Source: Nematostella vectensis (taxonomy: Eukaryota > Cnidaria > Anthozoa > Actiniaria > Edwardsiidae). From it: a stretch of 64,000 nt of DNA. The notes beneath the pieces are model-generated. The model was not told where the DNA came from. It saw only the letters and a program-made list of their open reading frames with translations, and made no database searches. Below are positions 12,901-27,900 of this stretch, in pieces. Numbering within the stretch: the first letter of the stretch is position 1; the number at the start of each line of letters is the position of its first letter. Made by a program: the position numbers and the translations under genes. The DNA is taken from assembly GCF_932526225.1 (NCBI RefSeq), contig NC_064034.1:10541387-10605386 (forward strand), written 5' to 3'.

Positions 12901-15900
12901 CTCGGTTCATGATGGTACCGGGATTTGCTGTCAAGTGTCGCCTTGCTGGCGTTCAACCTCTAGAGTGCCAAGGTAGGAATCAAATAGAGGCAGCCTTTAT
13001 TTTGCTTAGGTAGGAATAAACCAAATAATATTTATATTTTCAAATACATATAACCGAACGACCTATTTCACCAAATAATTCATGTATCGTAACCTGCAAT
13101 GTCTCAAGCGTAACGTAGACTTGGTTGAATCCTGGTCTGTGTTAACGTTTAGAGGAACACAAACAAGAATGCTAACAAATCTTCTATACTTGTTTTATTT
13201 TTATTTACGCTTATTTGCTTTTTTTTGATACCCATGATGCACTTCGGGTTACGACACAGATTCTCCTGGTGCAACATTTAAAATAGGTATATCTGTATCA
13301 GATATCTTCATATCTGTATCTGTATGTCTTCATGGAAATATATCCTTTTTCCTTTGATTATGGATGGATAAATTTAGGTGCAAATAAAAGGAGTACCGAA
13401 TTTTCTGGTCGAACGAATTGGCAGATCCAGGGGGGTTCTATTGGGAGCTCCCCGCCCCCTCCTGAGAAACCGGGAAGCTTCGCTCAATTTTTTTGTATTT
13501 TTCGTGATGTTAGGGCCACTTCAAACCAATTGGCAGATAAGATAAATATTCCACCTACTGTATGCAAAAAGCACAAAAGGTCGGAAATAGCCGAAATTTG
13601 CATGCGGCAACTTTGCAAAAAAATAACTCTTCAATGGAATACAATATGAAAAAAATGAGAGCCCATTTTGAAGATTGATATGTGCTGATGGAAGACGTAT
13701 TGCGTTAACCTAGGCGCGAAGCAAGGGTACCAACCGAAGACAACAGTATGATTTTGCGTATTTCCGCCCTAACTAAAAAACAAAAAACTCCTTATTGAGA
13801 AAAAGCCATGGGTAGATGCTCAATTATATTACGAATCTTAGTATGTGCAGTTTTTTGTTATTACAAAAATCTGACACGCGCATTTAATTTAATTTCTAGC
13901 GCGACACAGTCGCGTAGGTGAACCGTAACCTTAATGATTTACGTTACTATTTTGCTTTATTTGAGCAGATGAAAACCTTGAGAAAAATGCACCACCTATT
14001 ACCTCAGATTCAAGCAAGTCTAGCACTGAGGAAGCCACACCCTTCCGCCAATCAACATCAGAAGAGTCTCCTCAAAAGGCTCCAGCACAGTTTAAAGTGG
14101 TGGAGAAACCGGCCACCTTTACCAGCCCGCGAAAACGCACTCGGGGGAAGACGAAGATGAGACCTAAGGTGGTGAATGATGAGAGTGTCATCATCCGTGC
14201 TGCGGGGGACGAGTCTTACGACAGCGATCTCAGTGAGACATCCTTACTACTGGAACTCCCCGAGAAACAAGGCTTAGACACGAGGCTGGTGGGAGATAAT
14301 AGCAGTGGTGACGGCGGTGAAGCCTTACCGGTAATGATTTACAGTACTCTTGTAGGGTGTGGCACTTGATAAATTATTTTTAATTTAACGAGCAATACTT
14401 ATCGTATGAATTGAGGTTTTCAATTCAAAAGCGTTCTTTTGGAGTTAGGAGTGCAAACTTCTTTAGACTGAGCAAAATAACTTCAGGTCTGTAAGTTGTT
14501 GTTGTACAGTCCGAAGCGTAAAGCACTGCATAAGCGGAGCACCATTGGTATAGAAAGTTGTAGACGATGCGATAAAGCTCCCGTGGTCACGACGGGTGCG
14601 CCGTCATGTCTGTCTGTTTATACGTTTGTTGGTATCCATAATAAAATCCATACTGATTGATCGAGATGATAGGCGGGATTTTTAGTCTCGTTGTCGTACT
14701 AGGCAGATTCATTTCGAGTTTCTGTCTGGCTCAGCACAAACTTGCGTTTGCAGCTCGGTGTTGAGTTCTTATGGTGAAGATATCTCTTCTGACTGCCGTA
14801 TCTCTCCTCTTAAAGCAAAAATATTTTCAGCACGTTTTCTTTAGTCTTTTTTGTATTATCGTTCTATTGGCCATATTTAAGATCTTCCATGGAAAACGCA
14901 AGGTTCTAAAACCAGCTTGAAGCCATTGTCTTGATTATACAATTTATAAAACAAGAGCTCTGACAACAAAAACAATCATTTGACTTTTGAATGACAAAGC
15001 AGGCTCTACCGATTGACCCCGGTACGATTTTCTTCACGGTTTTGCTATGATTGCGAATATTGCTTCTTTGGATTTTGCTTCGACTCCACAGTTAGTAAAA
15101 AAAAAATATTCATTACTTTTCACCCTTAGGCAATGGCCAAATCTATATATCGTTCTCTTCATTTTACATCGCGGGTGATTTTATTGTGTGGCGTTCCAGG
15201 AGAAGTACCTGACCCCCAGCCCCGATAAGGCGCTGCCTCCCCCTCTCGCCGTACTAGGAGAAGATCGTAATCGTAAGTGGTCCCACGCGGCTACCGAGCT
15301 CTTCAAGGGTCTGACTGGAGATGACAAGTCTCTGATGGGTCTGATGGTACCATGGGACCCCCAGGTCTATTCTCAGGTACAAGTGACTGCAAGGATGATA
15401 ATGATGATAAGATTATTGTAATGATGCACCGATGATATTGGTAGTTGTGTTGTAGGTGGTGAATGCTCGTTTCGGCGCCCACTTCCCAATAAGCTCCCCC
15501 AATAAGGCGCAAAATATTAACAAGCATCCTCTTCAAATAAATCCCCCTTCCAAAGGCAAGGCTTTTTTATCACCCACACGTTACTCTTTTATTTTTGAAC
15601 AACGTACTGAAGACGCGTTCAGAACTATTTGTTGGAGTTGTTCTTGTTACACGTCTCTCTGTTCAATAAGTTAGAGCATCATTTTTTGTTGAATTTAGTA
15701 CTTGAAATAAAAAAAATGACAGTTATCCGACTAGTACTGAAATAAGCAATCTGCTCCGAATAAGCGCCGCCCTTAGGATCCTTGTAAGCCACACCTAGAC
15801 AACTCATTAGGAAAAATTTCGGAATAAAATCTCAAAACAAAGTTTGATATTTATCAATTTCAATTAAAAACATCGCGAGAGCTTTCCCAGACCAGCCGAT

Positions 15901-18900
15901 GGAAATAGATGCTTTCTCGCATTTGTAATTTTCCTAAGATGACATAATGGCGACTGATCCTTTTATGTCGGGACTTCAGGTGTTCTGCTCGATGGCACCC
16001 GTCTACAGTCCACGTGCAGTAGGCGTCACATACAGGCGCCCCACCCTCGTATTGGAGCTGTACGACACAACAGAAGACGAGGATATTCACATCAACCAAG
16101 TGCTAATCGACACCGGGCTTGCCGAGCCATGTGAGGAGAACCTACAGGTGGATCTAACACCTACTGACAACGGCACTGATGAAGGTTCAGTTCACTATCA
16201 TTATTTTCATCACCACATTTATGGTCATAATCATTATTAGCGATGTTATCATTCATATAAACTGTGTAGCAGAACATTGTGCCTCAACTAACGGTCTGAA
16301 AAGACCCAATATAATTGCCAATTCAAATTGATTCAGCCAGTGACTGCCATTTTGTTTACAGTAAGCTTCCATTCCTTTCCTTTGAATGCTTTACTGATTA
16401 CAGCCATGTCAACAAATGAAGCAAATTTGATGAGCGGGGCGGCAGTAACGATATGGCGCGGCATGGCTCGGACTATACTTGTCTCTATCATCCTTGCTTG
16501 TGCCCCTGTACTTAAACAAACAGTTCTCTTGCTATTGATTGCTGGCATAGCATGTTTAATTATTACAATCGTTGCTGTATATTGTATTGTGTTGCAGTGG
16601 AAACCACTAAGAAGGTAAAGGTGACACTATCAGAACTTGAGAAAGCCGCAGAGAGGATTTCCGGAACAGGTATCTGTGTTCCATTACATAGGAAATACGT
16701 CAGGTCTTTTAGCTTTGTCAACCTTTATACATTTATTGTGAAAAAGGAAATACGTCACATTGTTTAGCCTTGTCAACCTACATTACTTGCTGCATAGGAA
16801 ATGGGTCAGATTTTCTAGATAGATTGGGGAACATTGGTGCACTTCTCCAAGAAAATGCATCAGTCTTTTAACCTAGATGTCTCTAAGAAAAATTAGCCTG
16901 CGTAGCATGCACGTCGCAGGTATAATGTAAAGCACATCTTAACATCCTGATTACCACAGGGAGTCCACTACTTAGCGACTCTGGTGACTCTGACGATGAG
17001 GCGTATCAGCGCTGGAACCCCATGATGGAGGACTACATTTCATCACGAAACTCGTACCGCACCGACGTGGACGACGCCGAGGTCGCCATCCTAGGATACA
17101 GTAAGTGATGATACTCAATGTTTTACTAGGGCCAGTAGCAATAAGGTGAATTACCGGTGATTAAAAAGTTCTATTCTGTCATCTTAGTAAAATACCAAGT
17201 GTGAGAAAGCATCCATTTCCATCGACTGATTCGGGGAAGCTGTTGTGAGATTTTCAACATAACACTGTTTGGGAATTTTTAAAATAGTATTCAATATTAA
17301 TGAAAGCAATAACAACAGGGTGGCGACTAGTGGTCTTTTAAAAGCACAACTTTTGCAATGATATCGGTTAAGTTTTCCCCTTTATATTTTTCAGAGTCCC
17401 GTGACTTGAAGGTCTGTCGCTTTTTCAAATCCAAGACTTCTACGTGTTGGCGAGGAGACAACTGCGAATTTCTGCACCTTAAAGAAGGTACTTCGACAAG
17501 TAGTCCTCTGAGATCTTTGCAAATGATTCTTCAGTGGTTTTGAGATTGAAACGCATTAATTGGCACTAAAATTATAGAGTAGACAACATTAAAAACGGTG
17601 CAATGAGACTATAACATGGATCATTTCCAGGCGAGCAGCCGAAGTTTGAGGTTCAGGCATACTGTAATAATATCAGCTCATCTGTGGAGCTGCCGGAAGT
17701 CGGCACGTGGGTGGCCGTCCGGGTCACGGCCATCATGAACCCCGGACACTTCTGGATCCAGTTTCCTTGTGGATCAGAATCTATAGAGAAAAAGATCATC
17801 GAAGGTAATTGCATTTCACTATCACGTCTAGACCAAAGAATCTGAATTCGATATTTATTTCTTGTTTTCGCGTTGTCAGCCCGCTCTGGTGCTCTAATCG
17901 CAGCTGATCCCAATGAAGAACAAGAGGACCTTGACGCGATGATGAAACGTATGAGGTGAGAAATGGTTGGCGTGCAAATCATATAAGCTTCCTAATGAAA
18001 CATGGACATTTACAGCATGGCCTTAGGAGCGCTTTATGTGCAATAGAGACATTTTAATATAATAGCTTATACGTATGTCCCCCCTTGTCAAACAATTCTA
18101 TGCCCAGAGGCAGGAAGCGCCTGCTGTACATTCTCTTTCTCCTTACCTGCGGTTGAACCCTCGTCATGTGTTGAGGTTAACCACTAGCCATGGATTGATG
18201 TTAAACGCTAACCATATGGATTGAAGTTAAACCCTAGCCGTGAATTGAAGTTAAACCCTAGCCATGAATTGAAGTTAAACCCTAGCCATGAATTGAAGTG
18301 TAACCCTAGCCATGAATTGAAGTTAAACAAGAGAGCATAAGATAAGAGAGGGACACTTTGGTATTACCCGCGCGCCATGTCGATTCCGAATCCGGCTATT
18401 TTTAGTAACCGCCACCCCACCACTGCGCGTGAGCATTTTTACTCACCCTACCCCCGCTCTTTGGCATTAACAGCTTGTTGTTTGCCGCTATTTTGTGACA
18501 TGAAACCGAAAAAAACACCCTATTTGCACAAATACCATCGAAAATGTCATTCTAGTATCAAGGATACGGGTAGTTGTTCGAGGATTGCAAGATTTCCAAA
18601 ACGAGACTTCATTCAAAATCAAGAGTGGAAAACCTCGTGCTTCAATCACCGTTTTTGCCCTAACTTGCTGCTTCTTCGTGGTTTCTCAACATTCATTATC
18701 TTCCTAATGGTCAAACGAAATCTGTAAGTTAGACATTAGATATAATATTGATTTTTGTGAATATTCCGGTGAATTTAGAAGGAATCCAAGAAAAATACAT
18801 TTCATAAAACTCTCCTTGTAACAAGGGAATGCATTTTTGTGATGATCAAAGCCAGCAAGCTGAAGTATCTGAGCTTTTGTAAAAGTGAGAAAATAAAGAG

Positions 18901-21900
18901 GGAGATATTACTGTATTTCTTTGATGTTGTTATTATATGTTATATCATTATGTTGTTATTATACAAGCTGGTGTCGGGATTTGAATCAAACACAGTATCA
19001 CAGCCAATTTATCGCTCGTCGATTTTTTCTTCCTCATTTGACATCGCCGCTCAGACAAACAAAACAGTCAAACTATTCAGGGATTTAGCTTTCTGTGAGT
19101 ATATTTGCCAATCTTGGTAACTTAAGTTAGACTTGTTTTCTTCTTCCGAGTTATTTTACATGATCTCTTTTAATTTCTATCGAGTTGGCAAAACAACAAC
19201 ACGCAACCCGCGGGGGAGAAGGAAAAAATAAAAGGAGCAAATCCTCACGCGCAGTGGTGGGGTGGTGGTTACTAAAAATAGCCGGATTCGGAATCGACAT
19301 GGCGCGCGGGTAATACCAAAGTGTCCTTCTCTTATCTTATGCTCTCTTGAGTTAAAACCTAGCCATGGATTGAAATTAACCACTAAGTCGTGGGTTGACG
19401 TTGAAAACTAGTCTTGGGATGACGTTAAAACTAATCGTGGGTTGACGTTGAAAACTAGTCGTGGGTTGACGTTAAAAACTAGTCTTGGGATGACGTTGGA
19501 AACTTATTATGGGTTGACGTTGAAAACTAGTCATGGGTTGACGTTAAAAACTAGTCATGGGTTGACGTTGAAAACTTGTCAAGGGTTGACATTGAAAACT
19601 AATCGTGGGTTGACGTTGAAAACTAGTCGTGGGTTGAGGTTGTACCCTAGCTATGGGTTCACGTTGAAAACTAGTCGTGGGTTGAGGTTGTACCCTAGCT
19701 ATGGGTTCACGTTGAAAACTAGTCGTGGGTTGAGGTTGTACCCTAGCTATGGGTTCACGTTGAAAACTAGTTATGGGTTGAGGTTGTACCCTAGCTATGG
19801 GTTCACGTTGAAAACTAGTCGTGGGTTGAGGTTGTACCCTAGCTATGGGTTCACGTTGAAAACTAGTTATGGGTTGACGTTGAAAACTAGTCGTGGGCTG
19901 AGGTTGGACCCTTGTTATGGTTACAGGTTACCCAGTCTTTGAACAATATGCGCTTGTCTTTTAAATTGTGTTATTCAAGTGTCAGAAGAATAGCTTATGG
20001 TCAGGTCGCAATTTAGTTTTAATAGCACTAGTTTATATGGAAGTATGCAATTAGGTAAATGACAAAATTGTTTTTTTTTTCCAGTAATTTTTATTCACGA
20101 AACCTTTTCCGTGAGAGTGGCGCTATTCTACCTGCTCCAGGTGAACTGGCGGTTGTTCACTGCGACGAAGAAGACAACATTTGGTATCGTGCTCAAGTCA
20201 TTGATTTTAAGGAGGACCTTATCCAGGTATGTACAATGCATCACTTCGCTAGAAATAACTGAGAATCGCTTGAGTTGTGCACATCTCAGCCTGAGCAATC
20301 ACTCTGCAATAATATGTAATTGTATTTTATACATTCACTTCTGTTCAAGAGTCACCAAGCGGAACAATTACGTGTTATTACAAATTGTATCACGTAAAAC
20401 GTGTTTCACGATGGTTGATTCATGCTTATTATTATTTTGGTTACAATTCTATCCATCACATTTGATGCCAACGTGTGGCTGTCCATTGCATTTATGGGTG
20501 TCCTGAGACATTTGTCTATTACATGTATGGTTGTTGTCAGATAACTGCCCATTGTATAGGGTGTCATCAGATCTCTGTCCATTGCATTGCTTGTCATCAA
20601 ATGATAGCTCATTGCGTTTATGGGTGTCATCAGATGTTTGTCCATTGCATTGGGTGTCATCAAACGTCTTTCCATTGCATTGGGTGGCATCAGATGTTTG
20701 TCCATTGCATTTATGGTTGTCATCAAACGTCTTTCCATTGCATTGTGTGCTATCGGATGTCTGTCCATTGCATTGGGTGTCATCAAGCGTCTGTCCATTG
20801 CAATTATGGGTGTCATCAGATGTCCGTCCATTGCATTGAGTGTCATTAGATGTATGACCATTGCATAAACGGATTTTATGAGACTCCTTTCTATCGTAAT
20901 TGGCGTTATCTGGCGTCCTTTCATTGTGTTGGGCATTATCTGGAGTTTGCCCGTTACTCCTTCCAGTGTCATCAGGGGTCCCTTTATTACTTTGACCGAC
21001 GGTATTAATTGCGTGACCGGCGATATCAGCTGCGTGACGGGCGATAACAGTTTCGTGACCGCCAGTATTAGTTGCGTGACCGGCGGTTTCAGTTGCGTGA
21101 CCGGCGGTATTAGTTGCGTGACCGGCGATAGCAGTTTCGTGACCGGCGGTATTAGCTGCGTGACCGGCGATATCAGTTGCGTGACCGGCGGTATTAGTTG
21201 CGTGACCGGCGGTATTAGCTGCGTGACCGGCGGTATTAGCTGCGTGACCGGCGATATCAGTTGCGTGGTCAGTGATAACGGTTGTGTGACCGGTGATATC
21301 AGTTGCCTTACCGGCGATATCAGTTGCGTGACCATCATCATGTCCTGCATCACTAGAGGAATTTACGTCGTTAGTGTCAATCGTGTGCCCTTCGGTGTCC
21401 GCCTCACGACGTTTTCGTTTGCCTGGGCCGTTTGAGTGTCCACTGTTCTTCTCCCTTAGCAGGGTCACCCCTTCACGTCTGATCACCGATAGCACAATGA
21501 CTTCATTGTCCCTCCCTCCCCTCCCCCTGATCGTTTCAAGTCGCACGCGTTGGGTCTCCCGCCTCGAATCTGCCGTTCTTTGAAAACGTATTCCTCTCGT
21601 AAGCCAAGTATGCGTGAGTTGTCGGAATTTTTTACGGAAGTTCTCGTTAAACACGAAATAAATAACGGGATGCAGCGCCCCGTGTGAGATCATAAAGATG
21701 TTATTCACGTGACGTATCGACATATGCGCCCCCAATCCCGTCGCCTTCATGGTCATCAGCGTTACCATTGGCAACCAACAAATAGCAAACGCAAGTACCA
21801 CGGTTATCAACATGGCTGTCACTCTCCGTGCCGTTCTCTGATTGGTCACCGTTTGTCTTGTGACCGCCCCTGAACCGGTCAAGATGCGCCTGTTCCAGAG

Positions 21901-24900
21901 CTTGTACACCACTATGGAGTAGAGCACGGCCATTGCTATGAGCTGCACCAGGTATAAGCACCATACCACCGCCATGAAGGCGTAGTCCACCTCGGCCGAC
22001 ACGCAGACCGTGATGTTCTTCACGCAAGCCGTGTCGGCGTCCGTCGCTGTTCGTATCGGCAGCGCCAATGAGATAATCCAAATAACGGGCACTGCCTTTT
22101 TCAGCCAGTTACTACCCAGTGTCTTATGCTGAATCGGCCTCACCACGGCCAGAAAGCGGTCAATACTGAGCGCCAGAATGCTGAAGAGAGACGAACAAAA
22201 CGTCAGGCCCACAACAAAGTGGTTCAGCTTGCAGAGCGAGCGACCGTGAGTGCCTGGTAACCAGCGCTCTGCGTAGTAGAGGTGCGCGATGTTTCTCGGG
22301 AGGTGAAGCAGGATAAAGATGAGGTCGCTGACGGAGAGGTTGACGACGAGGATGTTGACGGTGACCCACATGGATTCGGTTGAGCGCACGGTGTGGATCA
22401 CGAGCGAGTTGCCGAATAGCGAGACGACGAAGATGATAAGGAAGAGGACGGTCAGCAGGATGGCTACCCCAGGCTTCTCCTCCACCAGCGCGCGGTCGAT
22501 GGTCACTGAAAGACAGTGAAAGCAACAGATCAGCAGTCTAGTCGCAGGCATTCTTAACGGGTTTCCTGTTCTTGAAGGTGAACCCGGAGGCAATTTATGG
22601 GTCTGGGACGAGCTCCAATGACGTCATAAGTCTTATCAGGAAGCCCGGTTAAAACGCCTGAACCTGGAGACAAGGCTGGCGGATCAGTGTACACCTTATT
22701 CGATCAACGAATCGTGGAAAACAATGAGCACAAATACCAAAGCTTTGAGTACATGTGTTCAGTTGCCACTGAGAAAATAGGTGTAATGATATAGGATTGC
22801 CACTGGAAAATAGGATCGGATTAAAAGTATAGATCTGAGCACAGCATATTGGGTTTATAGATCAAAAAGGGGAGCTGATACTCGTTGGACCGATCTTTTC
22901 AACTTTTAGGACATTTGGTCGAAAGCTTTGGCAAGCCATTGAAAGTTGACGCATTTCTTTGATTTAGCGATAGTAACTGATCCATTATATCGAATTTTAA
23001 CATCTGCGAAACGAATCTACTGGTCCTGTTTGTAAGATTGACACAAGAAGAGAAATGCTAGTTTTGTAGCAGTTTATTGCTCACATGAATATGTAATATA
23101 CATGTTACAGTCCGTCAATAATTTGTTGCGTTTATATATAAGTAACACACTCCACAAACCACAGCCGTTAAGAATTTGTTGCTCACATGAATTCGGAAGG
23201 ATGGAGAACAGACAAAACCGTTAACTGGCAATTTCCTACCCCCACCCCCCCCCCCCACCCCACTACCTGTCTGTACTCCGAATTATGGACCATGACAAAA
23301 ATGACAAACATAAATTCGCCAGAAATATATATTAAAGAATAGAATGATCACGGATTTTTCTATACAATTTCCCAACGATACCCCAAGACCTATTCACATA
23401 AAACCATTTCTAGTTGGAGACACTCTTTGTTCGCGGCTCGTGTATCCAGACCAGTAACAGCAGAGTGATATAACAACTATATTGCTCTATGCTTTTGGTA
23501 ATAATCGAGTAATAACTAACCGAATACAATAACACAATGCCAAAAGGTTTATACGACTAGCTAGGGGTATCGCAAGCGATTAAACATGCCGTGTACAAAA
23601 AAACACTAGCTAGTCATAGTATCGCATAAAATAGAGCCATGTTTGAAAAGATATACGAAAAGCTAGGGTATCTCCTGGTATCGCATGCGACTGAACTTGC
23701 CAAATAAAATAACTCTAGCTAACCAGAGTATCGTAAATAACAAGAACAGCGACGGTATCTCTGGGTATCGCATGCGATTCCTAAAGACTTACTAGTCATT
23801 GGGCTGTTTTCTCCACAGAAATTAGCTCATAACAAATGCCAACATCGGGTGTTGCTCGCAGGCTTATACTGCTAAACATGGCTGGTAATGATTAATATTT
23901 TGGCGGACGGCGCTATCTTCTGGTACTGGTGTCTAACAGGATTTGTAGACTCGCCGCCTGCTGGGAGTCCATCGTGATACGAGCCATTCTAAAGCCTATA
24001 ACCTTTGTTTTTCCCTTCGCGTGATCAAAGGCCAGCACCGCACATTGTACAGAAACCGCTTAATCAGCAAATCTCATATTTATTTGATTTGTTACCTCCG
24101 AAATTAAAGGTTCGAAAATGAAATGCAAAAATCAAAGTAAAGGACCATCAGGCCCCTGTCTTTCATCAGTGACATTCAGAGGATACACTGTAGATACACT
24201 ATGTTTTTGGACAGAACTTGCTCATACATGAGCACTTGTATCATAATCAAGATCCATGTTATCTGTACTCATACAATCATATAGCGATAATATAAAATAG
24301 CTTGTAGTGATGTACATAGCGAATATTATGTTCGATGTATAGGATTGCGATCGAATGTTCCCGTACACTAATTTTATAAGATTCAGTCCGGGCCGTTTTG
24401 TAATATTTGGACAAATTTTGGAGGAATTTTAAGGGTCCCCTTCGGGATTCTATCCAGATATATGTTCAGCACGTAGTCTGTTTAATTATTCGATGACGGA
24501 AAATGAAGGCGGCAGCGTCCTTTTTTCAAGTACTGACCTATAATTTTATCAACTTTTAATGTAAAAAAGCAGCCCCTATGAAAAGGTTGGTGAAACCTCC
24601 ACGTTAGCACTTGAGTACAATACTGCAACCGTTGAGCTTCAATTAAGCTCGCAACATTTAGTACACTGCGACTGTGTTGGTGATTTAGTGATGGACCCTC
24701 GGTAGAAATAGGACATACGGAAATACGGAAATGCGGAGATAAAATTCGAAAAAGCCTGAGAACCAAGATAAAAAATCATACAACGTATGATGTACGTAAC
24801 CCCTAATCCAACTCTATATTTGCTCGCCTTCGTTTACTATCTATTTGTTAGTCATCTTATCTATAATCATCGTTTCTTTGTCAATTGGGTTCATTTTTCA

Positions 24901-27900
24901 TCCGCGGAAACCAAGTGTTTTTTTTTGTTACCGTTTCACTAAAAATCCCCTGGGTTTACTAGGATGTTAGACTTTATTTTATCTTTTATTTATTTATTTA
25001 TTTTTTATTTTATGTTTTTATTTTTGTCTGTTTGCCTTTGTCAATTGGGTATAATCGGCTATTTTCTTTGTGATTTGCGAGGATAAAATTCTATATGGTC
25101 CGGCCTAAGGGTCTTTATGGCGTTCGTATCGCCGTATATACGAGTCCCCATGGATGCAGACTATTTCATGACCATTCATCTCCAAGTAATTATTGTGCAC
25201 GTCGTCAGCAATTAGAGGCTATTCACAAATTACGTCGCCTACCATCGGACTCTTTGATGGCCGTAATCACAAAATCTCGTCGAGCTTATTTCTGAGATGA
25301 AATCTGATTGTGTTTGTTATTCTTATATACAAGTATTTCTTTGACTGTCAAGAGATGTTGTAACTGGTTTTCGGTATTTTTCGGATCAAAAGGCAGTTAA
25401 GGAATTTATTAAAACAAATCCCGTAGAATCTGCGGTTTTGTCACAGTGCGTCTTCGCATTCCTAACTTTGCGCGCCTGATATACTTAGAAATTTTCGAGG
25501 TGAAAGACTTTCCCAAGAAGAAGTTTTATTTCCTTTTTTTTTTTTTCATTCTGCTCTTCTACCGAGAGGTTTATTTCCGTCGTTTCCAGTAAAGCTATGA
25601 ACTCAGTCGGCGTTAATTAGATTTTTATTCCCGTCCCCTTCATGGGGCCTCTTTTCGCCATAATAACATGTGCCCACAAATGGATCCCACACCCAAAAGA
25701 GGATAGTATTTTTTTAAAGAATAAGAGCGTTTGAATGATTGAGGAAGTGTTTGGAAGATGGGCATTGCTGATAGGAGCAAAGAAAGCTAGATGGAGAGAT
25801 CTAATCCTACCCAAAACAACACCTGCTCGTGGCCAAACATAGGACAAGAAAATGACTTACTTTTCCTGTAAAACTCAGCCAAGTTCCCTCACTGTGTCGG
25901 AGGTTAGCTGTGATCTTTTCTAATTTGAGTCACGGCGGAAGCAATTCGAAGCTGTCTAACATGACTGAACCTGCAACATTCAGACAGAACCTTTACCATC
26001 CCGATCACACCGATTACGGTCCGATAATATAAATTATGAACTACCTGAATAATAAGGTGTGAAATACTATGAATTAGGCGTCCCCTCAGTCTAATGGAAG
26101 CGGCATTTGATCAGTTGCATACACACTCCAAATGTTTGTTCACCTAGAGTGTGATTTTTCCCGAGGTTTTGAACTGGAGTAGTTTTCAAGACTCGTTTTT
26201 GTACCCTCGAGGTATTCATGTTTGCTATTGTAGTCTTGGCCGTGAGAGGTCCACAGCACACAAAAGCCTGTGTACACGAGGCGTGGGAATCTACATCTGT
26301 TTTCCCGGATTTTGGGCTATCGCTATTGGGCTAGAGAACTCAATTGCCCATGCGCACAACCACATGCTTGCCTAAAGGTGAAAGATGATTGACAGTATAG
26401 TCATTTACAAAAACGTAGGAAGAAACCACCGGACAGCCTCTATCTGCTGGTGTGCGTCGACAGTTGATTTTAATTAATAAAACCTTTAAAAGAAAAAGTC
26501 GACAACAACGCAGATTTATGTTTTTTAGAACGAAATTTCGGCAGGCCTTCTTCAGGTTAAGGCAGGTATTGGCCTGCCGAAATATCGTTCTTAAAAACAT
26601 AAATCTGTGTTGTTGTCGACTTTTTCTTTTAAAGGTTTTAGTAAAGTTATGTTACCATAGAAACCCATGTTACGCAAAATAAGATAGAAAAAATGTACAC
26701 CCCTCTGTTTCTATTAAGTACATGTTTTTGTTATTGCCGTCGATGACACGAAATGTTACTTCCAATTTATAGTATGCGACAATGAAGACAAATCCTGGTA
26801 CAGGTGTATTTAGTTCTCTTGTTGGATGGAAATATCATGTCCAAACATGACTTTCCAACATGTCTTCGTAACATTTCGCATTTTTTATTGGTCCCTTTGT
26901 GGCGGTTCCCACAAAAATTAATTTAATATTTGTTAACGCCTTTGTCAATGGGGGGCTTAAGCCGTGTAGTCAGATGACATACCGAGGGACATTATTAAGC
27001 GACTCGCTTCGTCTAAAAATGACAAATCTATATTGCCGATAATAAAGTTACGCGTGTAATGTATGCTCTCGGTAATGTTTGTTTGCAGTCACCCGAGGGT
27101 TTAATGAGACTGGCTTTCTTCTTACACAGGATCAATTTTGTTGAACAAAATTGTACCTGTAAGATTGTGTCTTAATTGAAATTATTTTTAATGATATGAG
27201 TAATGATGTGAGTTAAGCTAATTGCATTTTACATTTTAAAAGTTTCGATTATCCGTTTTTATACTTGAGTACGAGGTTCATGCTAAGTAGATATAAATAT
27301 ACCATACTGAATAGACGTTACTGTCTGTCTAGATAAAAATTTACGAACATGATTATTGTATTGAAAAAAAAGTTACTTGTCATTTTCACCTTCAAGATCA
27401 ACCTGAAGAAAAATTGCACATGTTTTCCTTTAATAGAACGTTTTGTTATAAGAACGCTTCCAGCCTTAAATTCTCCAAAAAAGAAGGAACGGCTCAGCCT
27501 CAACTCAAAAAAGAGTGTTATAAAAAATAACCCGTCCTGTATGTGCATTAACAATACGCTTAAGTCGTGAGAAAAAAATCTTAATAAAGAAAAGGCAAAA
27601 GCAGGTAAAGTCGTCGCTTTACCTTAGAGGAAATTTCCAATTTACTGCTGCCTATCCTTATGTGACCTGTCAACACCATGGAATCCCGGACAAGTATCGT
27701 GCCAGCTCCTTTACTTACCCAAGCGGGTGCGCTTAAATAAGTTACACAATTCAGTCGTCAGTAAAGGTTCCCAGCTCGTTACTCAAGCAGACTTGCTGAC
27801 GGGCCCCCCTCGTCCCGATCTAGTATCACTTAGATGTAGGCGTCTCTGTGGTGTTTGACGGGACCATGCAAGCGTCGAGTCTCATTCGCTATCTTTCTCT

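Larger units (their letters stand above)
17956..20084. other. Tudor-gene intron 18 made largely of repeats
   Basis: This intron runs between the exon ending ATGAG (17955) and the exon starting at 20085. It contains two blocks of 24-bp minisatellite separated by a transposon insertion, listed separately. No coding exon is seen inside. The 166-codon open frame at 19442-19942 is only the minisatellite read in one frame, since 24 is a multiple of three. Confidence 0.8.

Noticed and set aside
19442-19942. 166-codon frame with TLKTSRGL repeats
   Set aside because: A pure translation of the 24-bp minisatellite inside an intron, with no splice links.
20406-21435. Long open frames on both strands (315 codons minus, 185 codons plus)
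   Set aside because: Shadows of the receptor-tail repeats, open because the unit lengths are multiples of three. The receptor frame is the one continuous with the seven-transmembrane region.
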